DNA of 64,000 nucleotides. Origin: Pseudobutyrivibrio sp. UBA3626. GTDB taxonomy: Bacteria > Bacillota > Clostridia > Lachnospirales > Lachnospiraceae. Shown here piece by piece: positions 1 through 9,581 of this stretch; position 1 is the stretch's first letter; each line of letters starts with the position of its first letter. Location: the NCBI GenBank assembly GCA_002373675.1, contig DFLF01000016.1, positions 215,015-279,014 on the forward strand. The letters are read 5' to 3'. Under the pieces are notes generated by a model. That model was not told the origin of the DNA. It was given only the letters and a program-made list of their open reading frames with translations, and searched no databases. The translations under genes and the position numbers were made by a program.

Positions 1-75
1 TTTGAAGTTGTAAGACATATATAGAATAGTCCGCTAAAAATGGTTTTTACTGTGTGTGGTAAAGCGATTCTCGTT

Positions 76-104
76 TTGAACAGGCAAGATGATTATGTTA
101 TTAT
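76..104 (+). promoter_or_regulatory. Promoter of pyruvate kinase gene
   Basis: A -35 box TTGAAC (76-81) and a -10 box TATTAT (99-104) are separated by 17 bases. They lie about 30 bases before the AGGAGG ribosome site of the pyruvate kinase gene. The call rests on sequence match only. Bases 1-75 hold no recognisable gene. Confidence 0.55.
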
Positions 105-135
105 TATTCCATGAGAATTATAGGAGGAAAGTGTA

Positions 136-1554
136 ATGCGAAAAACCAAAGTGATATGTACAATAGGACCGGCCAGTGATGATGCAGATGTCCTTGCTAA
201 GATGTGTGAATCGGGAATGGATGTGGCGAGACTTAATTTTTCTCACGGAACACATGAGGAGCATCAGGTAAGGATTGATATGATAAAGAGTGTAAGAGAG
301 AAGCTTGACTACCCACTTCCCATTATGCTTGATACAAAAGGACCTGAGTACCGTGTAGGTGATTTCAGGAATGGTAAAGAAGAACTTAAAGAAGGACAGG
401 AATTTACATTTACAATAGATGATGTAGTAGGGGATAACAGTAAGGTCTCTGTCAGCTATAAAGGACTTGTGGGAGAGCTTGAATGTGGTGACACAATACT
501 TGTTAATAACGGACTTTTGATATTTAAAGTCAAGAAGTTAACAGATAGAGATGCAATATGTGAGGTACAAGCAGGCGGAGAGATATCCAATCGAAAGAGT
601 ATGAGTTTTCCCGGACATGTATTCAAAGTTGATTATCTGAGTCAAAAAGACAAAGAAGACTTGCTGTTTGGAATCAAAAATGATATCGATTTTGTCGCAG
701 CATCCTTTGTGTCCAATAAACAGGACATAACAGACCTTAGAGAATTTCTTGACGAGAATGGAGGAAGTGATATTGAGATTATAGCCAAGATTGAGAATCA
801 ATCGGGCGTAGATAATGTTGAAGAGATATGTGAGATAGCCGATGGTATAATGGTGGCAAGAGGTGACCTTGGAGTAGAGATTCCATTTGTCGAAGTGCCT
901 GCCGTACAGAAGCTTCTTATCAGTAAATGCAGGCTTCTTGGAAAGAGAGTGGTTACTGCAACAGAGATGCTTGAATCAATGATACACAACCCAAGACCTA
1001 CAAGGGCTGAGATATCAGATGTTGCTAATGCGGTGTATGATGGCTCTTCTGCGATTATGCTTTCAGGTGAATCCGCTGCCGGAAAATATCCGGTAGAAGC
1101 TGTTAAGAATATGGCTGAGATTGCTGAGTATACTGAGAACAATATTGATTATGTTAAGAGATTTGCCAAGACGGATTACGTAATACAGGATAATATTGAT
1201 GCCCTATCACATGCCACATGCCAAATGGCAATAGATACAAATGCCAAAGGTATTGTAATTAGTTCTATGTCTGGGCTTACGGTAAAGATGGTTAGTAGAT
1301 TCAGATGTCCAATAGATATTTTGGGAATGACCACATCTAAGAAAGCGTGTAGACAGCTTAATCTCAGTTGGGGTGTTACACCTGTCTTAAGTAAAGAGTT
1401 TGACTCTGTAGACGAGATGTTTGACCATGCCACTACTTGCGCAAAAGAAATCTTTGACATGAAAAAAGGAGACAATATAGTTCTTACCGGAGGGACAAAG
1501 AGCAGGCATTCAGGTAATTCTAATACAATAAGACTCGAATCAATTACAGACTAA
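136..1554 (+). CDS. pyk: Pyruvate kinase
   Basis: Catalyses phosphoenolpyruvate + ADP to pyruvate + ATP, the last ATP-forming step of glycolysis, in the cytoplasm. The 472-residue protein starts with the family signature RKTKVICTIGPAS and contains the substrate-loop motif ARLNFSHG, MLDTKGPE, the catalytic lysine segment IIAKIENQSGV and the MVARGDLGVEIP and TATEMLESM motifs. The C-terminal domain ends with VLTGG. It is the short form: there is no extra C-terminal PEP-utilising domain as in many Bacillus-type enzymes. The ATG follows AGGAGG by 8 bases. It has its own promoter, and a weak hairpin (1564-1592) follows it. Confidence 0.96.
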   Translation: MRKTKVICTIGPASDDADVLAKMCESGMDVARLNFSHGTHEEHQVRIDMIKSVREKLDYPLPIMLDTKGPEYRVGDFRNGKEELKEGQEFTFTIDDVVGDNSKVSVSYKGLVGELECGDTILVNNGLLIFKVKKLTDRDAICEVQAGGEISNRKSMSFPGHVFKVDYLSQKDKEDLLFGIKNDIDFVAASFVSNKQDITDLREFLDENGGSDIEIIAKIENQSGVDNVEEICEIADGIMVARGDLGVEIPFVEVPAVQKLLISKCRLLGKRVVTATEMLESMIHNPRPTRAEISDVANAVYDGSSAIMLSGESAAGKYPVEAVKNMAEIAEYTENNIDYVKRFAKTDYVIQDNIDALSHATCQMAIDTNAKGIVISSMSGLTVKMVSRFRCPIDILGMTTSKKACRQLNLSWGVTPVLSKEFDSVDEMFDHATTCAKEIFDMKKGDNIVLTGGTKSRHSGNSNTIRLESITD

Positions 1555-1563
1555 TTCAAATTC

Positions 1564-1592
1564 TTGCCATAACAGATCTTATTATATGGCAA
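1564..1592 (+). other. Weak hairpin after pyk
   Basis: TTGCCATA (1564-1571) pairs perfectly with TATGGCAA (1585-1592). No T-run follows on either strand, so intrinsic termination is doubtful. It may be a processing or attenuation structure between pyk and the next gene. Confidence 0.3.
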
Positions 1593-1628
1593 AATAGTAT
1601 GTTTTTTGATAGAAGGATAGTGTTGAAA

Positions 1629-2972
1629 ATGAGCTTACAAAAAGAAGTATTTGAAGAATATAAGTCATATATAGAAAACCATATGGAAGAGAATAAAGAA
1701 GGTGCCCTAAAAGTCAAATATAATCTGGAGCATTCTCCTTTGTTTTGGAATGATATGGTAGATAAGACAGTTCATATTCCAAAGGTGTATGATAAGAATA
1801 TGATGGCTAAATTTGAGCATATTGCGAATGTGACATATAGTATATTTGGGAAGATAATTGAAGAGTACAGAAATCATGAAGATTACAGGGCTCTTTTTCC
1901 CTTTTCGAAAGAGTTGGAAGAGTTAATACTTCTACCAAGAAGTTATGATGGATTCCTGCCTATGGCAAGGTTCGATTTGTTCTTTAATGAAGAGAATGAA
2001 GATTTCTATTTTTGCGAGATTAACACAGATGGAACAGCGGCACAGCTTAGGGATTTAGAGATGTCCAAGGCGCTTATTAATAATCCGGCTCATCAATATG
2101 TTATAAGAAAATATAACCTTTCTGGCTTTGAACTATTTGATACATGGGTAGATTCTTTTATTGAACTTTATAATACATATCCTAAGAAAAAGGATAATCC
2201 CAACATAGCTATTGTTGATGTTTTAGAAAATGCAACAATGGGGGATTTCTGGGAGTTTGCAAGAAGATTTCAGAAAAGAGGATACAATTGCGAGATTTGT
2301 GATATTAGAGAATTAGAGTATAGAGATGGAGCGCTGTATTCTAAATCAGGAAGTAGAATTGATGCTATATATAGGAGAGCTGTTACAGCTGATATTATGG
2401 CCAGATATGATGAGGTGTCTGATTTTATAAACGCTGTTAAAAGCGATTCGGTATTTTTTGCAGGGGCATTTGATACTCAGATAATTCATTCAAAGTGGCT
2501 GTTTTATGTGCTTCATTTGGAGAGAACATGGAGATTTCTCACAGATGAAGAAGTTCAATTTATAAAAAAACATATACCGGAAACGAAGGAATTTGGCTCT
2601 AAGGGTATATCAATGCAGGAAGTATTATCTAACAAAGATGATTATATGATAAAGCCGATGGATGCATATGCTTCTAAAGGTATATATGCAGCAGGAAGAG
2701 AATATAATAATAAAGATTGGGAAAAGCTACTCCCTAAGGTATATGATTGTGGCTATATAGCTCAAAAATACTGCCCACAATATCTTACTCATAATATTGA
2801 CTTTGCGTGGGGAGATGGTAAGTGGCATGATTATATGAATATGCAGGGGCTTTATATGTATAATGGGAAGCTTTCTGGATTTCTTATGAGGATGGCACAG
2901 GGTGATAATATAATATATGCACACGATAATGAGAGAACAGTGCCGGTGTTTTTTGTTGAAAGCAAGCGTTAA
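1629..2972 (+). CDS. Glutathionylspermidine synthase-like ATP-grasp protein
   Basis: A 447-residue protein of the glutathionylspermidine-synthase/trypanothione-synthase C-terminal (GSP_synth) family, which joins a carboxylate to an amine using ATP. The family signature segment FCEINTDGTAAQLRDLEMS is near residue 130, and the ATP-grasp half carries MIKPMDAYASKGI (near 340) and a HNIDFAWGDGKW stretch. No glutathionylspermidine amidase domain is present, so the substrate is unknown; Clostridial members rarely make glutathione. An upstream ATG at 1599 is in frame, but 1629 fits better behind AGAAGGA. The next gene follows closely, so co-transcription is likely. Confidence 0.75.
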   Translation: MSLQKEVFEEYKSYIENHMEENKEGALKVKYNLEHSPLFWNDMVDKTVHIPKVYDKNMMAKFEHIANVTYSIFGKIIEEYRNHEDYRALFPFSKELEELILLPRSYDGFLPMARFDLFFNEENEDFYFCEINTDGTAAQLRDLEMSKALINNPAHQYVIRKYNLSGFELFDTWVDSFIELYNTYPKKKDNPNIAIVDVLENATMGDFWEFARRFQKRGYNCEICDIRELEYRDGALYSKSGSRIDAIYRRAVTADIMARYDEVSDFINAVKSDSVFFAGAFDTQIIHSKWLFYVLHLERTWRFLTDEEVQFIKKHIPETKEFGSKGISMQEVLSNKDDYMIKPMDAYASKGIYAAGREYNNKDWEKLLPKVYDCGYIAQKYCPQYLTHNIDFAWGDGKWHDYMNMQGLYMYNGKLSGFLMRMAQGDNIIYAHDNERTVPVFFVESKR

Positions 2973-3022
2973 GTTTTTTGAATCTTAAATCATTCTATAG
3001 TATGAATGTGGAGGACATTAAT

Positions 3023-5209
3023 TTGAAATCATTTTCGCGTTTTAGAAATAAGAATACAATATTAAGCTTTTGCGCTATTGCTATAGGCATCCTTGTAAAT
3101 GTAATTTTTGGGTTTATATCCCATAAGTTAGACCTGCCCGTTTATTGGGACACAATTGGTACAATTGTTGTTGCGAGTGTTGCAGGACTGTTTCCGGGTG
3201 TTTTGGTAGGTGTGGTAACTAATGTAATATGCTCCATATTCAATGAGTATTCAATATATTTTAGTATCATTAGTGCGATTATAGCAATTCTTACAGTATG
3301 GTTTGTTAAGAAGAATGACAATGTAAATAATAAAAGGTCGCCACGTTTTATTAGGAATGCCGCATTTTTTGTAGCAGCTGTCGGTGCAATTAGTGGAGCG
3401 CTAAGCGGTGTTATACAATGGTTCCTTCTTGGAAGACCTGAGAATGCATCAATTAGTGCTATTTTGGAATCTATGGGATATGGTAGAGAAGGAATGGGTT
3501 TTATTATATTTATAATTCTTAATATCCTTCTTAATATATTTGACAAAGCAATGTGTTACTCCCTGGCGACTCCTATTATTCATTTTATTCCTCCCGAGAT
3601 TAGAAAAAGAATATATGATAGTTCCTGGAAGCAAAAGCCTCTTTCTGATAGCGAAAGAGAATCTATTGATGAGTGGAGTCAGAATACGAAGCGTTCAGCA
3701 AGAAGAAGAATGACATTCGTGCTTGTTGTACTTACCTTTGCCGCGGCATTAATAACAGCGTCTATTGGTATCACACAGTATTTCAGGATGGCTAAAACTG
3801 ATAGAACTAGTAATGCGGTAAATGCCGCAAAATTTGCTGCGAATGTAGTAGATGGAGACAAGATTGAAAATTATCTTGCGACTGGTGAAGATACACCGGG
3901 ATATAAAGAGACGGAAGAAATGCTGTATCAGATTCGAGAGAACGCTCCAGGAGTGGGATATCTTTATGTGCTTAAAGTAGATAGGGACAAAGTAACGTTC
4001 GTATTTGATTTAGATGCAAGAACTGATTATGAGAGCTATGCTTATGTCGAGGATACAGAGGGTTATGCTCCAGGTGAGACGGAAGTAATAGATGATGAAT
4101 TTGAGGAACACATGGATGATCTTATTTCCGGAAAAGAGATTGAACCTATAGAGTCAAAGGGTGCCTGGAATTGGGTAGTTACTGCATATAGCCCGATATA
4201 TGACAGCGCCGGACATTTTGTTTGTTATGCGGGAGCAGATGCATCCCTTGATTATATGGCAGATTATGTACAGGAGTTCGCTCGTCAGGTTCTGTTTGTT
4301 ATGGCAGGAATAATTGTTCTTATATTGGCATACGGAATATGGACGACTAATTATTACACAGTTTATCCCATTGAAGGAATCGGTATTCGCGTTCAGAAAT
4401 TAACAAAAGCCGGTGACGACCAAGATAAGCTTGATGAAGCTGTAAGACAGATGCGAAACCTTGATATACGAACGGAAGATGAGGTGGAGAAGCTTTATCA
4501 TGATATATGTGATATGGCATCGAATCAGACTGAACAATTAAGAAGTATAAGAAGGCTTTCTGAAAATACTGCACAGATGCAGGATGGCCTTATTATAACA
4601 ATGGCTGACCTTGTTGAGAATAGAGACTCCGATACAGGTGCACATATTCAGAAGACTGCGGCATATGTGAAGATTATTGTATCAGGACTTAAGGAAAAGG
4701 GATATTATGCAGAGAAAATAACATCTAAGTTTGCATCAGATGTTGTGCGTTCCGCTCCACTTCATGATGTGGGAAAGATTAATATTCCTGACAATGTACT
4801 TAATAAACCGGGCAAGCTTACTGACGAGGAGTATGAGATTATGAAGACTCATACAACTGCCGGAAGGAAGATTATGGAGAAGGCTATAAGTACAGTTGGT
4901 GGTGAAAACTACTTGAAGGAAGCCCGTAATATGGCTGCTTACCACCATGAGAGATGGGATGGTAAGGGTTATCCCGAAGGGCTTCACGGTGAAGTTATAC
5001 CGTTATCTGCAAGAATAATGGCGGTAGCGGATGTATTCGATGCGCTCACTTCACCGCGTGTATATAAGCCTGCATTTTCTATAGAGAAAGCACTATCAAT
5101 TATTGAAGAGGGCAAGGGAACGCAATTCGACCCGAAGTGTGTAGAGGTATTCATGGAATCCCTTGACGAAGTTAAAGTTATATTGAAGAAATACAATAAG
5201 GATGCGTAA
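3023..5209 (+). CDS. Membrane HD-GYP c-di-GMP phosphodiesterase with ECF-S-like sensor
   Basis: Predicted cyclic-di-GMP hydrolase. Residues 1-190 form about five or six membrane helices resembling ECF-transporter S components (WDTIGTIVVASVAGLFPG, VVTNVICS). Another helix (about 225-250) and an extracellular Cache-like region lead to a helix near 425 and a HAMP-like linker. The HD-GYP domain carries APLHDVGKINIP (HD near residue 581) and DGKGYP (near 646), so it looks active. I chose TTG at 3023 because GGAGGA sits 7 bases upstream; in-frame TTG (2978) and ATG (3002) upstream have no ribosome site. It heads a run of signalling genes with short spacing. Confidence 0.88.
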   Translation: MKSFSRFRNKNTILSFCAIAIGILVNVIFGFISHKLDLPVYWDTIGTIVVASVAGLFPGVLVGVVTNVICSIFNEYSIYFSIISAIIAILTVWFVKKNDNVNNKRSPRFIRNAAFFVAAVGAISGALSGVIQWFLLGRPENASISAILESMGYGREGMGFIIFIILNILLNIFDKAMCYSLATPIIHFIPPEIRKRIYDSSWKQKPLSDSERESIDEWSQNTKRSARRRMTFVLVVLTFAAALITASIGITQYFRMAKTDRTSNAVNAAKFAANVVDGDKIENYLATGEDTPGYKETEEMLYQIRENAPGVGYLYVLKVDRDKVTFVFDLDARTDYESYAYVEDTEGYAPGETEVIDDEFEEHMDDLISGKEIEPIESKGAWNWVVTAYSPIYDSAGHFVCYAGADASLDYMADYVQEFARQVLFVMAGIIVLILAYGIWTTNYYTVYPIEGIGIRVQKLTKAGDDQDKLDEAVRQMRNLDIRTEDEVEKLYHDICDMASNQTEQLRSIRRLSENTAQMQDGLIITMADLVENRDSDTGAHIQKTAAYVKIIVSGLKEKGYYAEKITSKFASDVVRSAPLHDVGKINIPDNVLNKPGKLTDEEYEIMKTHTTAGRKIMEKAISTVGGENYLKEARNMAAYHHERWDGKGYPEGLHGEVIPLSARIMAVADVFDALTSPRVYKPAFSIEKALSIIEEGKGTQFDPKCVEVFMESLDEVKVILKKYNKDA

Positions 5210-5224
5210 GTGGAGGATGTTCCT

Positions 5225-8200
5225 TTGAGAAAAACTTTGAAAAAAAACAGGAAACGTCATATAGTTGCAATGCTACTGTCTATGACGCTAACAATAACAA
5301 CATTATCGGTTGCGTGTCTTAATATATTCGCGGCAGGAAATAATACGAAAGAAAGTAATAACACTGAAATAATAGATTCTAAGAATGGAGGTGGATATTC
5401 TATTACCGGACAGCTGCCTCAGGTTGGATATACTACGAAGATATATGATGCTTCTAATGGTATGCCTACCAGTGATTCTATGTTCTTGCTTAGTGCGAAG
5501 GATGGCCATATGTGGATTGGTGGCTACAGCGGAGTAATCCAATATGACGGTTCTAACTTTGAGAGAATGGATACAAGTAACGGTCTGACAAGTGCTAGAG
5601 CTTTCCTTGAAGACAGCAAAGGAAGAATATGGGTTGGAACAAATGATAATGGTGTAGTTGTAATAGATGGAGATAAGCAAACTCATATTACATATAAGGA
5701 AGGAATACCTTCTTCATCTATACGTATATTTGAAGAAGATAATGCAGGAAATGTATACATAGGTACTACCTCAGGAGTATGCTATGCGGACGAGAACCTT
5801 ACAATTCATAGCGTATCGAATGACTTGATTGATAAGGACAGGATTCTTAAATTGGATGCTGACAGCCGTGGGAAGATATACGGTTCTACTTCCAAAGGAG
5901 TAATATTTACAATAGAGAATCAGACAGTAACAGCTGCATATGAGAGTAGTGCATTAGGCTATGACAAGATAGATACACTAATGGTTGATCCGCTTAATGA
6001 CTCTAATCTATATATAGGGACAGAAGGTGGCAATGTATATTACGGTGTATTTAATGCTAACGTTAATGACATGAAGAGAATCGACGCTTCGCAGTTGGGA
6101 GCCACCCAGTGGATAGCGTATTGCTGTGACAGAGTATGGATTGCTTCTTCAAGTAAAATAGGTTATCTCGACGGTGACAATTTAGTAGTCCATAATGATA
6201 TTGCGCTTAGCGGTATTGAGATGATGACACAGGATTATCAGGGCAATATGTGGATTGCATCCTCTACCCAGGGTGTTATGAAGATTGTATCGAATAATTT
6301 CGTTGATATAATGGATACATATAAGTTAAGAGCAGGAACGTGTAATGCAGCATGTATTCATAATGGAGTTCTATATATAGGAATGGACAAGGGGCTCCAA
6401 TTAGTGACTTTAGATGGTCAGATAATAGATAATGAGCTTACAAGATACATAGGCGACAGCAGAATTCGTTGCATAAAAGAAGACACAGCGGGAAATGTAT
6501 GGATTGCAACATATACCAATGAAAAAGGTCTCTTATGCGTACTACCTGATGGAAGTTATAGATCATACACCAAAGAAAATGGTCTTCCTGACAATGAGGT
6601 AAGAACTGTATATGAGGGCACTGACGGTGATGTACTGGTGGGAACCAATGGAGGTCTTGCTGTTATTAATAATGGTCAGATAACAAGAACAGTGGGAGCA
6701 AGTGAGGGTATTAAGAATACGGTGTTTCTTGCAGTAACTCAGGATAAGGATGGAACCATATATGCCGGGTCTGACGGTGATGGTATATACGCTATTAATG
6801 GTAGTGATATTAAGAAGATAAGTCGTAACGAGGGGCTGACAAGTGATGTTGTAATGAAGATAATAAGAGATGATAAGAGAGAAGTTCTCTGGCTTGTTAC
6901 GTCTAACTCCATAGAGTATATGAAGGATGGTAAAGTGACACAAGTTAAGTCTTTCCCATATAATAATAATTATGATATGTACTTTGATGGTAATGACAAT
7001 GCGTGGATATTGTCTTCTTATGGGCTATATATAATCGAATCTGCTAAGATGATAGATGATAATGTCAGTGACTATAGACTATACACTGTTGAGAGTGGTA
7101 TGCCATACGCTTTGACAGCTAATTCCAATAGTTATCAGGATGGTGAGGGAAATCTATATATGCCTGGAAGAAATGGTGTTATCAAGGTAAATGTTAATCA
7201 TTTCTTCGAGCAAAATGAGAAGATACATGTGGGAATAGGCTCCATTACCTGTGATGGAGAGAAAGTTACAGCAAATGAAAACGGAAGATATGAAATACCT
7301 TCAAGTGAAGGACGTATTCAAATTACGACTTCTATAATGGATTATTCGATGCTAGATCCTCTTGTACATGTATACCTTGAGGATGGTCCGGATGACGGTA
7401 TAACTGCGCCTAAGAGCAAGATGACAACTCTCGAATATACAGACCTTCCATATGGAAACTACAAGTTACATATTGAAATCCTTGACAAGAACACGAGACA
7501 GGTTCTGCAAGATAATGAATTTGATATTAACAAGAGCCCCAGGATAACAGAGATTTTGATATTTAGAATACTCTTTGTTGTTCTTCTTGTTGTCGCAGCT
7601 GGATTGTTTGTATGGAAACTTATTAATTCTACGACAGTTCGTAGACAATATGATGAGATTAAAGCTGCAAGGGATGAAGCTGAGAAAGCTAACAGCGCCA
7701 AGACAAGATTTCTTGCCAATATGTCTCATGAGATACGTACACCGATTAATACAATACTTGGCATGAACGAATTGACATTAAGAGAAGATACAAGTGGAAT
7801 TCCGAGAGATTATGCTGATAGGGTTGTTAATAACAGTAATGATATTAAGAATGCATCCGAGTCCCTGTTAAGCCTTGTCAACGACTTGCTTGATATGTCC
7901 AAGTTCGAGTCGGGAAAGATGCATCTTGTTGAGCAGGAATATAGTCCGGAAGAAGCGATTCGCTCTATTGCAACAATGATTAGAGAGAGAAGTAACCAGA
8001 AAGAATTGATGTTCGATGTTGTAATTGATGAGGTTCTTCCGAAACGCTTATATGGTGATGTAGCCAAGATTAAACAGGTAGTACTTAATCTTCTGACAAA
8101 TGCAGTAAAATACACTAGTGAGGGTGGAATATCATTTTCGGTTACGATGGTAGCCAGGAAAAAGGATATAGCAACTATTGAATTCTCTGTCAAAGATACT

Positions 8201-9490
8201 GGTATGGGTATCAAAGAAGAGGATATGGACAAGCTTTTTGTTGCATATGAGAGACTTGATGAAGAGAAGAATAGTGCAATACAGGGAACAGGCCTTGGAC
8301 TGGACATATCTAGAAAGCTTTCTGAACTAATGAATGGAGAACTTACATGTGAGAGCACATATACAGAAGGTTCTGAATTCATACTTAAGGTAGACCAGAC
8401 CATCATAGATGATACGCCTATAGGAGTATTCAAAGAGAAGGCAAGTGACTCTTCAGAAGAGGTATATGTACCACAGTTTATTGCACCGGATGCTGATATA
8501 CTTGTGGTTGATGACAATCCTATGAATCTTAATGTTATTAAAGGACTTCTTCGTCCTACCAAAGTATTTGTCAATACGGCATTATCGGGAGAAGATGCGT
8601 TAGACAAGATAAGAGATTCGCATTTTGATATAGTATTCTTAGACCATATGATGCCAGGTATGGACGGTATAGAGACTCTTCAGGAGATTAGGAAGATTAA
8701 TAATGATGTTCCTATATATGCTCTTACTGCCAATTCTACAGCCGGGGATGAATTCTATGTTCCTAAAGGATTTAATGGATGCCTTCACAAGCCAATAGAT
8801 ACTGCTCTGCTAGAGGAGACTATTAAGAAGCATCTGCCTGAGAATATTATGATTGAGCCTACGAGTGAGGATGCAGTAGAGGTGGTAACGACCATGCCTG
8901 ATGACATGAAATGGATATATGATACGGAGGGCATTAATGTTGAAGAGGGAATCAAAAATTCCGGCGGTATCAGCGATTATATATTTGCACTTGAGATGTT
9001 CGAAGATACAATTGATGAGAATCTGAATGTCATCCGAAGTGCATATGATGAAGAGAATATAAGAATGTTCACAATTAAGGTTCATTCTCTTAAGAGTTCG
9101 GCTCGTATCATAGGAGCAGCTAAGCTATCGGCCATGGCACAGAAGTTAGAAGATGCCGGTAATAACAAAGATATGGAATATATCAATGATAATGTTGGAG
9201 AGTTCCTATCTGACTATGAGGCATATAAGAGTAAACTGTCGCGTATGAAGAAGGCAGAAGATAATGATGATAAGGAACTTATTGAGACTGAGATGTTAGA
9301 AGATGCCTATTCTGCACTTAGTGACGTAGTGGATCAGATGGATCTTGATGCCATAGAGATGATAGTAAGCGAACTGGATAATTATAAGCTTCCGATAGAA
9401 GATGCGAAACGAATTGAAGATTTAAAAGGCTATATGAAGAAGATTGACTGGGATGGTATTGAATCCGTCATAAGGAGGGACCCAAGCTAA
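5225..9490 (+). CDS. Beta-propeller hybrid sensor histidine kinase (HK-REC-Hpt)
   Basis: A 1421-residue one-protein phosphorelay. A signal anchor near the N terminus is followed by many two-component-propeller repeats (MWIGGYSG, IWVGTNDNG, MWIASSTQG, VWIATYT) to about residue 650, then a Y_Y_Y-like domain and a membrane helix near 785. HisKA has NMSHEIRTPIN (His about 835) and the ATPase has LLTNAVKY, DTGMGI and GTGLGL. The receiver has VVDDN and FLDHMMPGMDG (Asp about 1140), and the Hpt domain has VHSLKSSARIIGA (His about 1287). TTG at 5225 is 8 bases after GGAGG; the in-frame GTG at 5210 lacks a site. The design resembles gut-bacterial polysaccharide sensors, but the ligand is unknown. It likely passes phosphate to the next gene. 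Confidence 0.92.
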   Translation: MRKTLKKNRKRHIVAMLLSMTLTITTLSVACLNIFAAGNNTKESNNTEIIDSKNGGGYSITGQLPQVGYTTKIYDASNGMPTSDSMFLLSAKDGHMWIGGYSGVIQYDGSNFERMDTSNGLTSARAFLEDSKGRIWVGTNDNGVVVIDGDKQTHITYKEGIPSSSIRIFEEDNAGNVYIGTTSGVCYADENLTIHSVSNDLIDKDRILKLDADSRGKIYGSTSKGVIFTIENQTVTAAYESSALGYDKIDTLMVDPLNDSNLYIGTEGGNVYYGVFNANVNDMKRIDASQLGATQWIAYCCDRVWIASSSKIGYLDGDNLVVHNDIALSGIEMMTQDYQGNMWIASSTQGVMKIVSNNFVDIMDTYKLRAGTCNAACIHNGVLYIGMDKGLQLVTLDGQIIDNELTRYIGDSRIRCIKEDTAGNVWIATYTNEKGLLCVLPDGSYRSYTKENGLPDNEVRTVYEGTDGDVLVGTNGGLAVINNGQITRTVGASEGIKNTVFLAVTQDKDGTIYAGSDGDGIYAINGSDIKKISRNEGLTSDVVMKIIRDDKREVLWLVTSNSIEYMKDGKVTQVKSFPYNNNYDMYFDGNDNAWILSSYGLYIIESAKMIDDNVSDYRLYTVESGMPYALTANSNSYQDGEGNLYMPGRNGVIKVNVNHFFEQNEKIHVGIGSITCDGEKVTANENGRYEIPSSEGRIQITTSIMDYSMLDPLVHVYLEDGPDDGITAPKSKMTTLEYTDLPYGNYKLHIEILDKNTRQVLQDNEFDINKSPRITEILIFRILFVVLLVVAAGLFVWKLINSTTVRRQYDEIKAARDEAEKANSAKTRFLANMSHEIRTPINTILGMNELTLREDTSGIPRDYADRVVNNSNDIKNASESLLSLVNDLLDMSKFESGKMHLVEQEYSPEEAIRSIATMIRERSNQKELMFDVVIDEVLPKRLYGDVAKIKQVVLNLLTNAVKYTSEGGISFSVTMVARKKDIATIEFSVKDTGMGIKEEDMDKLFVAYERLDEEKNSAIQGTGLGLDISRKLSELMNGELTCESTYTEGSEFILKVDQTIIDDTPIGVFKEKASDSSEEVYVPQFIAPDADILVVDDNPMNLNVIKGLLRPTKVFVNTALSGEDALDKIRDSHFDIVFLDHMMPGMDGIETLQEIRKINNDVPIYALTANSTAGDEFYVPKGFNGCLHKPIDTALLEETIKKHLPENIMIEPTSEDAVEVVTTMPDDMKWIYDTEGINVEEGIKNSGGISDYIFALEMFEDTIDENLNVIRSAYDEENIRMFTIKVHSLKSSARIIGAAKLSAMAQKLEDAGNNKDMEYINDNVGEFLSDYEAYKSKLSRMKKAEDNDDKELIETEMLEDAYSALSDVVDQMDLDAIEMIVSELDNYKLPIEDAKRIEDLKGYMKKIDWDGIESVIRRDPS

Positions 9491-9539
9491 GCTTGGGAGG
9501 ATTCCTTGTGACAAGGCGACATTTTGCGAAGCAAAATGT
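9481..9539 (+). repeat. Three consecutive perfect hairpins with 3-base loops
   Basis: Between the kinase and the response regulator lie three perfect dyads: CCCAAGC/GCTTGGG around TAA (9481-9497, the loop being the kinase stop codon), CCTTG/CAAGG around TGA (9504-9516), and ACATTTTGC/GCAAAATGT around GAA (9519-9539). None has a T-run, so they are not standard terminators. The last stem (8 bp) recurs at 42274-42292 with a different loop. Confidence 0.7.
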
Positions 9540-9581
9540 TGGGAGTGAGTTTTCTTAGAGATGTTAAGGGAGGGACTCAAG

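Noticed and set aside
2978..3022. Longer N terminus of the first HD-GYP protein (TTG 2978 or ATG 3002)
   Set aside because: Neither has a ribosome site; TTG 3023 sits 7 bases after GGAGGA, like the TTG start of the next gene.
7810..8607. 265-codon minus-strand frame inside the hybrid kinase
   Set aside because: It is the antisense of clear HisKA/ATPase coding sequence and has no start signal.
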